In this document: positions 53,075 through 63,209 of the stretch, in pieces | Layout: each line of letters starts with the position of its first letter | How positions within the stretch are numbered: the stretch's first letter is position 1 | Assembly: GCA_026399015.1 (NCBI GenBank) | Contig: JAPLRS010000030.1 | Span: 1 to 64,000, forward strand | From: Methylococcales bacterium | GTDB lineage: Bacteria > Pseudomonadota > Gammaproteobacteria > Methylococcales > Methylomonadaceae | DNA length: 64,000 nt | Direction of reading: 5' to 3' | Translations under genes and position numbers: made by a program | The notes under the pieces: generated by a model | What the model was told of the DNA's origin: nothing | Database searches by the model: none | What the model saw: the letters and a program-made list of their open reading frames with translations, nothing else

Positions 53075-53554
53075 ATGAATGTACTTTTTTTATGCACGGG
53101 TAATTCTTGCCGCTCACTAATGGGTGAGGCCACTTTTAACCATCTAGCGCCAACAGGTTGGCATGGCCTAAGCGCAGGTAGTAAACCTTTGGGGCGATTA
53201 AATAGTGGCGCGGTGGCATTATTGATTGAGAAAGGCATATCAATAGAGAGTTATTTTAGTAAGTCTTGGAATGATTTACCCGTAGTTCCCGATATTGTGA
53301 TTAGTGTGTGCGGTAACGCGGCCAATGAAACCTGTCCGGCCTATTTAGGTTCGGCTATACGCAGTCATTGGGGTGTTGAAGACCCCGCGCATTTTGAAGG
53401 TACCGAAGCCGAAATTAAAGCCGCATTTGAAACGGCATATGGCATTCTGCGATTTCGTATTGAGCAATTTTTGGCGTTACCATTAGATGAATTAAAAAAT
53501 GATCCAGCACGCTTAAAAGTTGAGTTAGATCGTATTGGACCTTTATTACCTTAA
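53075..53554 (+). CDS. arsC: Arsenate reductase, low-molecular-weight phosphatase type
   Basis: 159 residues. The P-loop LCTGNSCRSLMGE near the N-terminus has the CX5R catalytic site (Cys 7, modified to C-T-G-N-S-C-R). SAGSKPLGRLNSGAVALLIEKGI and VCGNAANETCP follow. It reduces arsenate to arsenite with thioredoxin- or glutathione-type thiols. AGAGGAA precedes the ATG. 20 bp after arsR. Confidence 0.92.
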   Translation: MNVLFLCTGNSCRSLMGEATFNHLAPTGWHGLSAGSKPLGRLNSGAVALLIEKGISIESYFSKSWNDLPVVPDIVISVCGNAANETCPAYLGSAIRSHWGVEDPAHFEGTEAEIKAAFETAYGILRFRIEQFLALPLDELKNDPARLKVELDRIGPLLP

Positions 53555-53569
53555 CCTTAAGGCAGATTT

Positions 53570-53929
53570 ATGAAAAGTATTCAAGTATTTGACCCAGCAT
53601 TGTGTTGCAGTACTGGTGTTTGTGGCGTTGATGTGGATCAGCAATTAGTCGGATTTTCTACAGATGTTGATTGGGCAAATGAAAAAGGCGCTCACATTGA
53701 ACGCTTTAATCTGGCACAGCAACCGATGGTATTTGCAGAAAACGCAGTTGTTAAAGCCTTCTTAGAACGCTCAGGTGCAGAAGCTTTACCCTTAATTTTG
53801 GTTGATGGTGAAGTGGCTTTAGCAGGACGGTATCCTAATCGTTTTGAACTGTCTAAATGGACCGGTATTCCCTTAATTGATGCACCGACTAAATCAGGGT
53901 GTTGTAGTGGTAACACGACTTGCAATTAA
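53570..53929 (+). CDS. arsD: Arsenite metallochaperone ArsD
   Basis: 119 residues. IQVFDPALCCSTGVCGVDVDQQLV has the three cysteines (CC and C) that bind As(III) for transfer to ArsA. PLILVDGEVALAGRYPNRFELSKW follows, and a second cysteine-rich end SGCCSGNTTC. It lies directly before arsA, as in plasmid R773. Confidence 0.94.
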   Translation: MKSIQVFDPALCCSTGVCGVDVDQQLVGFSTDVDWANEKGAHIERFNLAQQPMVFAENAVVKAFLERSGAEALPLILVDGEVALAGRYPNRFELSKWTGIPLIDAPTKSGCCSGNTTCN

Positions 53930-53954
53930 CAATACACGCTAATAAGGCATAAGC

Positions 53955-55727
53955 ATGACCACGCCAAGATTTTTAAATAATCCACCACGATTTTTATTTT
54001 TTACCGGTAAAGGTGGGGTAGGTAAAACTTCTGTCGCTTGTGCCTCTGCCATTAAATTGGCAGATGCCGGAAAACAAGTGTTGTTGGTCAGTACAGATCC
54101 TGCTTCTAATGTAGGTCAAGTCTTTGGCGTTGCAATTGGCAACAGTATAACTAAGATTACTAGCGTGCCGCATTTATCTGCCTTAGAAATTGATCCACAA
54201 GCGGCAGCTCAAGTTTATAGAAACCGGATTGTTGATCCGGTTCGTACTATATTACCTGAGTCAGTGGTTAGAACCATTGAAGAACAGCTATCGGGTGCCT
54301 GCACAACTGAAATTGCGGCATTTGATGAATTTACAGCCTTATTAATTGATTCAGCATTAACAGCCAATTTTGATCATATCGTATTTGATACAGCACCTAC
54401 CGGGCATACTATTCGCTTATTACAATTACCTGGGGCATGGACCGGATTTCTAGAAGCAGGTAAAGGTGATGCATCTTGTTTAGGGCCCTTAGCTGGTTTA
54501 GAAAAACAACGCAGTCAGTATAAAGCCGCTGTTGATGCCTTAGCAGATACCAAACGCACCCGCTTAGTATTAGTTGCTCGTGCCCAACAAGCAACTTTAC
54601 GAGAGGTTTTAAGGACTCATGAAGAGTTAGCCTTAATTGGTATCGCTGAGCAATATTTGGTCATTAACGGAATTTTGCCTCAGCAAGCAGTTGTACACGA
54701 TGACTTAGCGCTGGCCTTATATGATCGAGAACAACTGGCGATGACAAATATGCCTGACAGTCTTAAATTATTACCTGCAGATCGCATAGAGCTGAAGGCG
54801 TTTAATTTAGTCGGCTTAGATGCCTTAAGAAAATTATTTATCACTGACGTTGTACTTGTTACTGATGCGCCAGAAACTCAATGGCTTGCGCTATCTGCCC
54901 CAAGCCTGTCAGCACTCGTTGATGATATAGCTAAAGATAAGCATGGTTTAGTAATGTTAATGGGTAAAGGCGGGGTGGGTAAAACTACTTTAGCTGCCGC
55001 CGTTGCAGTTGAATTGGCACTGCGTGGATTACAAGTACACTTAACTACTTCTGATCCAGCAGCACATCTCTCAGAAACCTTAAATGGTAGCTTAGAAAAT
55101 CTTACAGTCAGTCGAATTGATCCGCACGCAGAAACCTTGCGCTATCAAAAAAGCATTTTAGACGCACAAAGTGCAAATCTAGATGCTAAGGGTAGGGCAT
55201 TATTAGAAGAGGACTTACGTTCACCTTGTACTGAAGAAATTGCCGTGTTTCAGGCTTTTTCAAGAATAATACGCGAAGCAGGCAAGAAATTTGTAGTAAT
55301 GGATACTGCACCCACTGGCCATACTTTGTTATTACTCGATGCAACCGGTGCTTATGATAGAGAAGTTCATCGACAATCCGTAGATAAAGAAGCGCATGTT
55401 TTAACGCCCATGATGCAACTCCAAGATGTAACACAAACCAAAGTCTTATTAGTGACTTTAGCCGAAACAACCCCAGTTTTAGAAGCGGTTAATTTACAAA
55501 CGGATTTACGCAGAGCAGGAATTGAGCCGTGGGCTTGGGTTATAAATAACAGTGTTGCAGCTGTGCCGGTGCAATCAGCGTTATTACAGCGCCGCGCCCA
55601 AAATGAATTATCCCAGATTGTCGCTGTGGCAAATACGCATGCCAGCCGGTATGCCGTCGTACCCTTATTAAAAAATGAACCTATTGGTGTAGCTCGACTA
55701 CATGAACTTGCTATCAGTAAAAATTAA
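53955..55727 (+). CDS. arsA: Arsenite-stimulated pump ATPase ArsA
   Basis: 590 residues, two homologous halves. P-loops GKGGVGKTS (~18-26) and GKGGVGKTT (~337-345), each followed by the DTAPTGHT signature. As(III)-binding cysteines are expected at [12 protein letters not shown] and [11 protein letters not shown] (Cys in ACT and PCT). It energises the membrane pump Acr3 in this operon. Confidence 0.95.
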   Translation: MTTPRFLNNPPRFLFFTGKGGVGKTSVACASAIKLADAGKQVLLVSTDPASNVGQVFGVAIGNSITKITSVPHLSALEIDPQAAAQVYRNRIVDPVRTILPESVVRTIEEQLSGACTTEIAAFDEFTALLIDSALTANFDHIVFDTAPTGHTIRLLQLPGAWTGFLEAGKGDASCLGPLAGLEKQRSQYKAAVDALADTKRTRLVLVARAQQATLREVLRTHEELALIGIAEQYLVINGILPQQAVVHDDLALALYDREQLAMTNMPDSLKLLPADRIELKAFNLVGLDALRKLFITDVVLVTDAPETQWLALSAPSLSALVDDIAKDKHGLVMLMGKGGVGKTTLAAAVAVELALRGLQVHLTTSDPAAHLSETLNGSLENLTVSRIDPHAETLRYQKSILDAQSANLDAKGRALLEEDLRSPCTEEIAVFQAFSRIIREAGKKFVVMDTAPTGHTLLLLDATGAYDREVHRQSVDKEAHVLTPMMQLQDVTQTKVLLVTLAETTPVLEAVNLQTDLRRAGIEPWAWVINNSVAAVPVQSALLQRRAQNELSQIVAVANTHASRYAVVPLLKNEPIGVARLHELAISKN

Positions 55728-55738
55728 CGGAGACACTT

Positions 55739-56776
55739 ATGAGTCAAATAAAACGCTTATCGTTTTTGGATAGATATTTAACGCTTTGGATATTTATTGC
55801 CATGGCTATAGGTATTAGTTTAGGGTATTTATTTCCTAATCAAGTTAATACACTCAATACCAGCGTGTCAGTGGGTACTACCAATATTCCTATCGCCATT
55901 GGCTTGATTATTATGATGTATCCACCTTTAGCTAAAGTGCACTATGAAGAGCTTGGTGATGTGTTTCGAGATTGGCGTTTGTTGAGTGTGTCTTTAGTAC
56001 AAAACTGGCTTATTGGTCCGGTATTAATGTTTGCTTTGGCCTTGGTGTTTTTACATGACACGCCAGAATATATGACAGGTTTAATCTTAATTGGTTTAGC
56101 GCGATGTATTGCGATGGTGATTGTGTGGAATGAATTAGCGAAAGGAGATAATCAATATGCGGCTGGCTTGGTGGCTTTTAATAGCTTATTTCAAGTCTTT
56201 TTCTTTAGTGTGTATGCGTGGGTGTTTATAACTTTATTGCCACCCTTATTTGGTTTTACCGCGGTATCAGTTGATATAACTATTACTGCCATTGCTAAAA
56301 GCGTCTTTATCTATTTGGGTGTTCCGTTTATTGCCGGATTTTTAACGCGTTTTGTGTTGATTCGAGTTAAAGATAACACCTGGTACCAACAACACTTTAT
56401 TCCTAAAATCAGTCCGCTGACTTTAATAGCCTTGCTATTTACCATTATGGTGATGTTTTCTCTTAAGGGTAATTTAATCGTGCAATTGCCTTTGGATGTG
56501 TTGCATATTGCCATTCCTATGTTGATTTATTTTGTGATTATGTTCGTGCTCAGCTTCTTAATGGGCAAAGCAGTGGGTGCTAATTACGAGAAAACTACCA
56601 CGCTGGCTTTTACCGCTGCGAGTAATAATTTTGAACTGGCTATCGCAGTGGCCATAGCTGTTTTTGGTATTAACAGCGAAGAAGCTTTTACTGCTGTTAT
56701 TGGGCCATTAATAGAAGTACCCGTGATGATCGCGTTGGTGAATGTGGCTTTTTATTTTAAGAAGATATTGTGGTAA
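55739..56776 (+). CDS. acr3: Arsenite efflux pump Acr3
   Basis: 345 residues with about ten membrane segments. [25 protein letters not shown], then [18 protein letters not shown] and the conserved Cys in [22 protein letters not shown] are Acr3 signatures; the Cys is essential in characterised members. AACGGAG precedes the ATG, 11 bp after arsA. The operon thus pairs ArsA with Acr3 rather than ArsB. Confidence 0.94.
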   Translation: MSQIKRLSFLDRYLTLWIFIAMAIGISLGYLFPNQVNTLNTSVSVGTTNIPIAIGLIIMMYPPLAKVHYEELGDVFRDWRLLSVSLVQNWLIGPVLMFALALVFLHDTPEYMTGLILIGLARCIAMVIVWNELAKGDNQYAAGLVAFNSLFQVFFFSVYAWVFITLLPPLFGFTAVSVDITITAIAKSVFIYLGVPFIAGFLTRFVLIRVKDNTWYQQHFIPKISPLTLIALLFTIMVMFSLKGNLIVQLPLDVLHIAIPMLIYFVIMFVLSFLMGKAVGANYEKTTTLAFTAASNNFELAIAVAIAVFGINSEEAFTAVIGPLIEVPVMIALVNVAFYFKKILW

Positions 56777-56802
56777 AAGTGCTATTAAAACTTATATAAA
56801 TA

Positions 56803-58998
56803 TCAAAACTCTACCTTGATAGATCCTATAAAAGTAATGGGCGAACCTGGAGTTATGCCGTAAATATTATTGGGTAAACTAGCAAGGTAGTATTGTTTAT
56901 TAAGCAGATTCTCGACATTAAATTGCAAAGTAGTTTTTGCGACAGGCAATTTATATCTAAGCATAGCGTCAACACGACCATAACTAGGTAATTGATAGGT
57001 GTTAGCAATATCACCTGATTTTTTATCTTGTAAATAAATGCCCGCGCCTATACTAAGGCCGTTTAGTGATTCTTGTTGTAAATCATATTTTGCCCATAAA
57101 CTACCCGCATTACTGGGTACATTCCATAATTTATTACCCGCATACTTGCCATCTAAAATTAAAGCATCGGTTGCGGTGTAGTTAGCTATCAAACTTAAAC
57201 CTTCAGTAATTTTTCCGGCCACATCCACTTCGATACCCTGGTTACGCGCTTTATTAATGATTTCTGAAAAGAAAGCACCGGGAATTGGAATTGCGATGTT
57301 TTGTTTGGTTAGACTATAAAAAGCCACGTTCGAGGTAAGCTTGTCTTCGAAAAATGTGGTTTTAAATCCAGCTTCAACTTGTTCCGCCGATTCTGGTTGC
57401 AGAATATTAGTTTTTAAGCCCATGTTTACATTGGCAGAACCAGAGGATTCTACATAGTTACCGTACAAAGATAACCATTGCCAAGGCTGGTACAATAAAC
57501 CGACTCTGGGATTAAAACGCCCTGTTTGAAGCGTAGATGTATGCGCAGACGCTAAGGCTAAAGATTTATTTGAAAAACCAGCTATTTCAGAAATCCAATC
57601 ATAACGGCCACCACCCAGTAGATGTAATTTATCAAACAACGTAATTTGATCCTGAAAGTAAACCCCATTCCATTGCAGATTTGTGTCATGAAAATCGTTT
57701 GCTTTTAATTTTGAAATATTGATTAATGCTTGCTTAGGGTTGTAAATATTGATTGGATTAAAATAATGCTGTGGAGGTCCATATAAATAATTTTGTTCGG
57801 TAGAGCTTAATTGATAATTATCCCAACCCGCTAATACTTTATGCTTAGCAAAGCCGGTTGCAAATTTTCCGGTCATATCAACTGTGCCAAAATAAGAGTC
57901 CATAGGATTAACGCCTCTAAGGTAAGCTCTTTGCATAACACCGTTTATTGGATTTAAACCTAGTGGAAATGTCTGCGGGAAATCTAAATCTCTATTCAAG
58001 TAATCAAATTTTGCTGATAATTTCCAGTCATCAGTAAAAGAATGCACATAAGTTGCGCTGGTATTATAGAGTTTTGAATGACTAGGTGAGATATTCGGAT
58101 CGCCCAAATAACGGCTAATAGGAATATCTGCAGGGCGATGCGTTAGTTTATTTAATGGTATGCCATAATCTAGTCGTGTGTTTTGGTCTGAATACATCAA
58201 ATCCAGATCAAGTTGGTCACGATCAGATATTTTCCAAGTGACCGATGGCGCAATAAAGAGTCGATCCGTAAAACCGTAATCCCGAAATGAGTTTTTAGAA
58301 AGATTCTCTAAATTCACACGGTATAGTAAGGAACCGTCTTTAGTAACAGAACCGGTCGCATCTGCAGTCGTGCGATAGAGATCATAAGAACCAAATTGTT
58401 GTTCAAGGGCGTAATAAGGCGTTTTTTGCGGACGTTTAGTGACCACATTAATCATACCTCCGGGTTCAACTCGACCATACAGGTTAGCAGCCGCACCCTT
58501 AATGACTTCAACGCGCTCTGCATTAGCCAGAGATAAACCACTGCCTTGCGGAAACCTATACCCATCATAGTAATTTACATAACTGGTATTAAAACCCCGC
58601 ATCATAAATTGTTCGACAAAACCGCCCAAATTGGTACCTTGTATAACGCCACTGGCATTTTTAGTCACATCGCCAAGTTGAATAGCTTGTTGATCCTGAT
58701 TAACTGATTTAGGCAACACAGTAATCGATAACGGTGTTTCCATGAGGGGAGTATTGGTTTTAGTGGCAGTACTGGAGTTAGGGGCGGCGTAAGTATTTGT
58801 GGCAGAGTTGGTAGTCTTTGCGAACACAGTTAAAGGTTTTAAAGTGATTTTTTCAGCTTTTGGAGCATCAGTTTCTAGTGCTTTATCGGATTTCTTATCA
58901 AGAGGCAGTACTAAAGGAGCTTTAGTATCTGGTGTGTCTGCTGCAAATACTGGATAAATTGCGAAAAGGGATCCAATTAACAAAATGCTTTTAGGCAT
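56803..58998 (-). CDS. TonB-dependent siderophore receptor
   Basis: 731 residues. Signal peptide (1-19), a possible TonB box near LKPLTVFAKT, a plug domain (~85-215) with TPLSITVLPKSVNQDQQAIQ and ERVEVIKGAAANLYGRVEPGGMINVVTKRP, and a 22-strand barrel ending in the Phe C-terminus IKVEF. These are the marks of FhuA/FoxA-type ferric-siderophore receptors. The ligand cannot be told. It converges with acr3. An AT-rich inverted repeat lies 29-53 bp upstream of the start; a clear Fur box was not found. Confidence 0.92.
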   Translation of the reverse strand: MPKSILLIGSLFAIYPVFAADTPDTKAPLVLPLDKKSDKALETDAPKAEKITLKPLTVFAKTTNSATNTYAAPNSSTATKTNTPLMETPLSITVLPKSVNQDQQAIQLGDVTKNASGVIQGTNLGGFVEQFMMRGFNTSYVNYYDGYRFPQGSGLSLANAERVEVIKGAAANLYGRVEPGGMINVVTKRPQKTPYYALEQQFGSYDLYRTTADATGSVTKDGSLLYRVNLENLSKNSFRDYGFTDRLFIAPSVTWKISDRDQLDLDLMYSDQNTRLDYGIPLNKLTHRPADIPISRYLGDPNISPSHSKLYNTSATYVHSFTDDWKLSAKFDYLNRDLDFPQTFPLGLNPINGVMQRAYLRGVNPMDSYFGTVDMTGKFATGFAKHKVLAGWDNYQLSSTEQNYLYGPPQHYFNPINIYNPKQALINISKLKANDFHDTNLQWNGVYFQDQITLFDKLHLLGGGRYDWISEIAGFSNKSLALASAHTSTLQTGRFNPRVGLLYQPWQWLSLYGNYVESSGSANVNMGLKTNILQPESAEQVEAGFKTTFFEDKLTSNVAFYSLTKQNIAIPIPGAFFSEIINKARNQGIEVDVAGKITEGLSLIANYTATDALILDGKYAGNKLWNVPSNAGSLWAKYDLQQESLNGLSIGAGIYLQDKKSGDIANTYQLPSYGRVDAMLRYKLPVAKTTLQFNVENLLNKQYYLASLPNNIYGITPGSPITFIGSIKVEF

Positions 58999-59026
58999 GA
59001 TTTTATGTTCTCAGTTACTTTATAAT

Positions 59027-59051
59027 TTTAATTTTATACCATAAAATTAAA
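59027..59051. repeat. AT-rich inverted repeat in the promoter region of the TonB receptor gene
   Basis: TTTAATTTTAT (59027-59037) and ATAAAATTAAA (59041-59051) are perfect 11-bp arms around ACC. Possible operator or 5'-leader hairpin. Confidence 0.6.
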
Positions 59052-59920
59052 TTGAGTTGAAGTAGCAACAAACCATATAGACAAATCTGCATTTTTTCAG
59101 AAGAACCGAACTAATCAGCGATGATGATTTGCATGTGGTAATAGTACGATTTAGGTTGTACTTTACAGTACTATAAATCACATGCTTATATATATTGCAT
59201 TCAATCAGCATTAGTTTCTTTCCACAACACTGTTACTTTCACTAGCACAACATTTACAATATCTTTCAGAAAGATACGTGGTTTTCAGTGAAAAATCCTA
59301 CGAAATCAATGCATTAACTATACAAAGGTTTTTTTAATTTATATTATTTAATAAATAAACTTCCAAAAATACGCTGTCCCTTTGACCTTAAAGATAATCG
59401 TTTTTAATGTAAACAACGGCCTATGGATATCATCTCACGTACTTGAGCATAAATACGATAACCTGGAGTTAACATTGCCTATCGTTTTTATTACACAAGA
59501 CGTTGAATAGTGGAATTAATTGAGTGAATATGTTTGATAGGACATCTCATAGTGCTAATTCTAGGTCAGATATAGTAGTAACAGTATTATGGTTTACGTA
59601 TGGGGTGTGCGGTTAGTGCTTTGCTGCGTCTTTAATCTAATATGCTAGTTTGATTGCTTACATTACAACGTCGTAATAGATGTAAAGGTCAAGGTATATG
59701 TATTAGTTTTTATCGTTTTTGTGCTAAAGATTGTTCTATTTTGTTGAATGGATGATCTACCTATAAGATTAAATAATAGATAAGCATAAAACAAATATTA
59801 ATTTGAGTGGCTTAACGCATATTAGTGTTTATAAGAGCTTTATCATTTTGCATCTTGATTTGTTTACTGATAAACCATTGCGAGGATTGCAAGATATATG
59901 GCGTATGCTCGCTTATAATG
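59052..59920. other. About 0.9 kb with no convincing gene
   Basis: All six frames are short and lack family features; a 63-codon frame at 59803-59994 overlaps the eutC end and is not credible. An imperfect hairpin runs from GCATGTGGTAATAGTAC (59130-59146) to GTACTATAAATCACATGC (59167-59184). The rest is AT-rich single-copy sequence that may be decayed coding DNA. Confidence 0.5.
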
Positions 59921-60724
59921 TTATGAGTTTAATAGAAAGTTTTTTGTATCTAGCTCATTTAGTGCCGCATCAGTCGTCTCATCTTTTAAATTGACGCCAG
60001 AAAGCTTTAGTTGCTCAGCACCCTTAATTAAAAATAATAACTTTATTAAAGCTTGCTCATAACTTAATCCATTAGCATGGATGTTTGAGATACAGTTCCG
60101 GTCAGCATCGGTACTAAATTGTGCTTTTGCTCGATAGGTAAAGTAAATACCCATACTGTCAGGTGAGCTTAAGCCGGGTCTTTCACCAATTAAGGTGATA
60201 CACAACTTTGCATTATAATGTTCGGCTATGGCATCTCCAATTGCCACTCTGCCATGTTTCACTAAGTTGATGGGCGCTAATAAATAACCCTCATCTGTTA
60301 ATTCGGGCACTAGTAATTGTAAAAAGCTTATTGCGTGATTTTCTATGGCCTTAGATGATAAGCCATCTGCAACAATAATGACTACATCAACAGGTGGTTG
60401 AGGCTTTTCTGAGAGTGCACTACTTGATTGCTCGCTCAGTAAGCGCCCTAAATCTGGACGTTGCAAATAAATACTCTGGTTTTCTGCTTGGCTTTGAAGT
60501 GTTTGATTATCATAATCCAACTTGTTAAGTTTATCAGCTAACTTATTAAAATTTAATGGGATATGGACGGCATCTCTGGCTAAGGCATGTGCTAATTGAA
60601 AGTCTAAATTAGCTCGGGTCGGCAAACTCATCCCCGTTCTTCCCAAGCCAATTCTCGCAGGTGTTAATTGCGTAAGTGGGTGCCATGGGTCAAAAGAGAT
60701 GAAGGTGTTTTTCTGTTTAGTCAT
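59921..60724 (-). CDS. eutC: Ethanolamine ammonia-lyase small subunit
   Basis: 267 residues. TPARIGLGRTGMSLPTRANLDFQLAHALARDAVH is the EutC start, and VVIIVADGLSSKAIENHA, LITLIGERPGLSSPDSMGIY-type and DADRNCISNIHANGLSYEQA follow. With EutB it splits ethanolamine to acetaldehyde and ammonia using adenosylcobalamin. Its ATG overlaps the eutB stop by 1 nt (TAATG). Confidence 0.95.
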   Translation of the reverse strand: MTKQKNTFISFDPWHPLTQLTPARIGLGRTGMSLPTRANLDFQLAHALARDAVHIPLNFNKLADKLNKLDYDNQTLQSQAENQSIYLQRPDLGRLLSEQSSSALSEKPQPPVDVVIIVADGLSSKAIENHAISFLQLLVPELTDEGYLLAPINLVKHGRVAIGDAIAEHYNAKLCITLIGERPGLSSPDSMGIYFTYRAKAQFSTDADRNCISNIHANGLSYEQALIKLLFLIKGAEQLKLSGVNLKDETTDAALNELDTKNFLLNS

Positions 60725-62118
60725 TACAATCCTCCAGATATTTTTTGCAGGCTGGTTTTAAATATCTCGGGTATTTCTGTGATGGGCTTTAATTGATTAT
60801 GGGTATTAAATATTTGATGCTCAATTAACCATTGTTCAAATTCGGGGGCTGGGCGTAAGCCTAAAACTTGCCTTATATACAGAGCATCATGAAAGGACGT
60901 GGATTGATAATTCAGCATCACATCATCTGCACCGGGAATGCCCATAATGAAATTACCACCAGCCATGGCAAAGGTGCTGAGTAACATATCCATATCATCT
61001 TGATCGGCTTCGGCATGGTTGGTGTAACAAATATCACAACCCATAGGTAAGCCAAGTAATTTGCCACAAAAATGATCTTCTAAACCCGCCCTAATAATTT
61101 GTTTGCCGTCAGATAAATACTCTGGACCTATAAATCCGACCACAGTATTAACTAATAGCGGCTTAAATTTGCGAGCAACGGCATAAGCTCTGGCTTCAAG
61201 GGTTTGTTGATCTAAACCATGATGCGCATTTGCCGATAGTGCACTGCCTTGCCCGGTTTCAAAATACATACAATTGTTACCGACCGTGCCTCTGTTTAAG
61301 CTTAAGGCAGCTTGATGAGCTTCAGCAAGAATATTGAGATTAACCCCAAAGCTATCATTGGCTTTTTGAGTGCCCGCAATCGATTGAAAAACCAAATCTA
61401 CCGGCACATTTTGTTCTATCGCTTTTATCGTTGTGGTGACATGCGCTAAAATGCAGGCTTGGGTAGGAATTTTATAACGCTCAATAACATCATTAAGTAA
61501 ATGTAATAAACGTGCGGTGGCTTCTAAATTATCAGAGGCGGGGTTAATGCCAATAACGGCATCTCCACAGCCATATAATAAGCCGTCTAAAATACTTGCG
61601 GCAACCCCTGCTGCATTATCCGTAGGATGATTAGGCTGTAACCGAGTTGATAGTTTATTTTCTAAACCGATGGTATTTCTAAATTTTGTTATAACACGGC
61701 ACTTTTTAGCGACTAAAATCAAATCTTGAATGCGCATGATTTTAGAAACAGCGGCTACCATTTCAGGCGTTAAACCGGGGGAGAGGGCGCAAAGTTTTTC
61801 AGTTGTTGCGGCTTCTGATAACAACCAATCTCTAAAATCACCGACTGTAAAATGGCTAATCTTGGCAAAAGCAGTATTGTCATGCTCATCAATAATTAAA
61901 CGCGTGACTTCATCGGTTTCGTAAGGAACTAAAGCTTCCGTTAAGAATTGTTTTAAAGGTACATCGGCTAAGGTATATTGCGCTGCCACACGTTCTAAGT
62001 TATTACTTGCGGCCACTCCTGCAAGATAATCGCCTGATCTTGCAGGAGTGGCTTTGGCCATTAAATTTGCCAGAGTCTTAAAATCGTAATTTAACTGCTG
62101 TATGGTGGTTTTATACAT
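60724..62118 (-). CDS. eutB: Ethanolamine ammonia-lyase large subunit
   Basis: 464 residues, full length. Motifs include ANLMAKATPARSGDYLAGVAA, the catalytic-domain GDAVIGINPASDN, CMYFETGQGSALSANAHHG and GLPMGCDICYTNHAEADQDD. AGGAAAGG precedes the ATG. No eutA reactivase, aldehyde dehydrogenase, permease or microcompartment shell gene lies nearby, so this is the simple non-compartment arrangement; a supply of adenosylcobalamin is required, as for NrdJ. Confidence 0.96.
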   Translation of the reverse strand: MYKTTIQQLNYDFKTLANLMAKATPARSGDYLAGVAASNNLERVAAQYTLADVPLKQFLTEALVPYETDEVTRLIIDEHDNTAFAKISHFTVGDFRDWLLSEAATTEKLCALSPGLTPEMVAAVSKIMRIQDLILVAKKCRVITKFRNTIGLENKLSTRLQPNHPTDNAAGVAASILDGLLYGCGDAVIGINPASDNLEATARLLHLLNDVIERYKIPTQACILAHVTTTIKAIEQNVPVDLVFQSIAGTQKANDSFGVNLNILAEAHQAALSLNRGTVGNNCMYFETGQGSALSANAHHGLDQQTLEARAYAVARKFKPLLVNTVVGFIGPEYLSDGKQIIRAGLEDHFCGKLLGLPMGCDICYTNHAEADQDDMDMLLSTFAMAGGNFIMGIPGADDVMLNYQSTSFHDALYIRQVLGLRPAPEFEQWLIEHQIFNTHNQLKPITEIPEIFKTSLQKISGGL

Positions 62119-62197
62119 GGAACCTTTCCTAAAATCATTGATGGTTAGGTTAACATTGGCATATTACATTTTAGTGATAGGTTCGATTTATCTATTT

Positions 62198-63010
62198 TTA
62201 CCAGCGATTTGGGTTGATAAGTTCTCCCAAGGGAATGCCACCTAGAATTAATTTTAACATCCATGCATCCGAAGCTGCTGTCCAGCCATGACCAACGCCG
62301 ACATGAAAACGATAATTATCTTTTGATATATCGGTTACCAAATAAGTAGTGTGATCTTGTTCATGGCCAGGTAAAAAACGGTTAAACCCACCAAAATCCG
62401 CATAATGTTCAACACCAATATGCACATTATTGATAACTTGACGGGTAACTTTTAAACCAGGAGATAAACCAGGTATTTGATTGTTGCCCGTTAAATCTAT
62501 TTCCAGGCTCGGATTTAAGGAAACTAACCATTCACCCGTGTAATGACCAATAATAGGGCGTATTTCCATACCTACAAATTGTTCAGAGTACCGTTTTGGT
62601 ACTAAACCTAATTCGGTATTAACACCATAAAATAAATTAAGGTTGTCGGCGTTTAAAAGTTTAAGTCTAAATTTGGTATTGTCTTCGTAACTAGCGCCAG
62701 ACAAGGTGTTTATACTCATGGGTACATAAATACCTAGTTCAATATAGCGAGTTAAACCATAAGAAAATTCACTGGTAAAGGCTAGATTACCATCTGGCGG
62801 CAAGGCACCAGTATAATCAGGATTTTTTCGGCCATCAATTACATAGTTACTATGCATTTCAAGCACTAATTGACCTGGTTTATTAATACTCATGTCATAG
62901 ATTTGAATTTCGTCATATGCTTTTAAATGTGCACAATATAAAGTTAAACATAATGCTGAAATACACAGAAATAACTGCTTAACAGTCTGAAAAGTAATAT
63001 CCATTACCAT
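62198..63010 (-). CDS. Predicted outer-membrane beta-barrel protein
   Basis: 270 residues (ATG 63010; alternative ATG two codons later). Signal peptide covers ~1-31, ending near LKA-YDE. The rest alternates short hydrophobic beta strands with polar turns (LVLEMHSNYVIDG, YGLTRYIELGIYVPMSIN, EWLVSLNPSLEIDLTGN, YRFHVGVGHGWTAASDAWMLKLIL), the pattern of an outer-membrane barrel. The family is not recognised with confidence. It lies 79 bp upstream of eutB in the same direction, so a role in ethanolamine uptake is possible but unproven. Confidence 0.6.
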   Translation of the reverse strand: MVMDITFQTVKQLFLCISALCLTLYCAHLKAYDEIQIYDMSINKPGQLVLEMHSNYVIDGRKNPDYTGALPPDGNLAFTSEFSYGLTRYIELGIYVPMSINTLSGASYEDNTKFRLKLLNADNLNLFYGVNTELGLVPKRYSEQFVGMEIRPIIGHYTGEWLVSLNPSLEIDLTGNNQIPGLSPGLKVTRQVINNVHIGVEHYADFGGFNRFLPGHEQDHTTYLVTDISKDNYRFHVGVGHGWTAASDAWMLKLILGGIPLGELINPNRW

Positions 63011-63209
63011 TTATAACTTATACCTAAATCTATAAAAAAAACCGCGGAAAGTATACGGCATAAATAATAAAGCAGGAAGTATCAAAATTATAATAAGTTA
63101 TCTATATATTTCAGATAATTGTGATTTGAAAGTGCAAATTAATATAAGTGACTGAATTAAAATCTATAAATAATATTGTAGATAATGAAAGTGCGTTTAT
63201 TAAGACGCT

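Noticed and set aside
58999-59100. Fur box before the TonB-dependent receptor
   Set aside because: No good match to GATAATGATAATCATTATC; the AT-rich dyad there has a different pattern.
59803-59994. 63-codon plus-strand frame
   Set aside because: It overlaps the end of eutC antisense, lacks a ribosome site, and its sequence has no domain.
62119-62197. Cobalamin riboswitch or regulator site before eutB
   Set aside because: The gap is only 79 bp and holds just a ribosome site; it is too short for that riboswitch.
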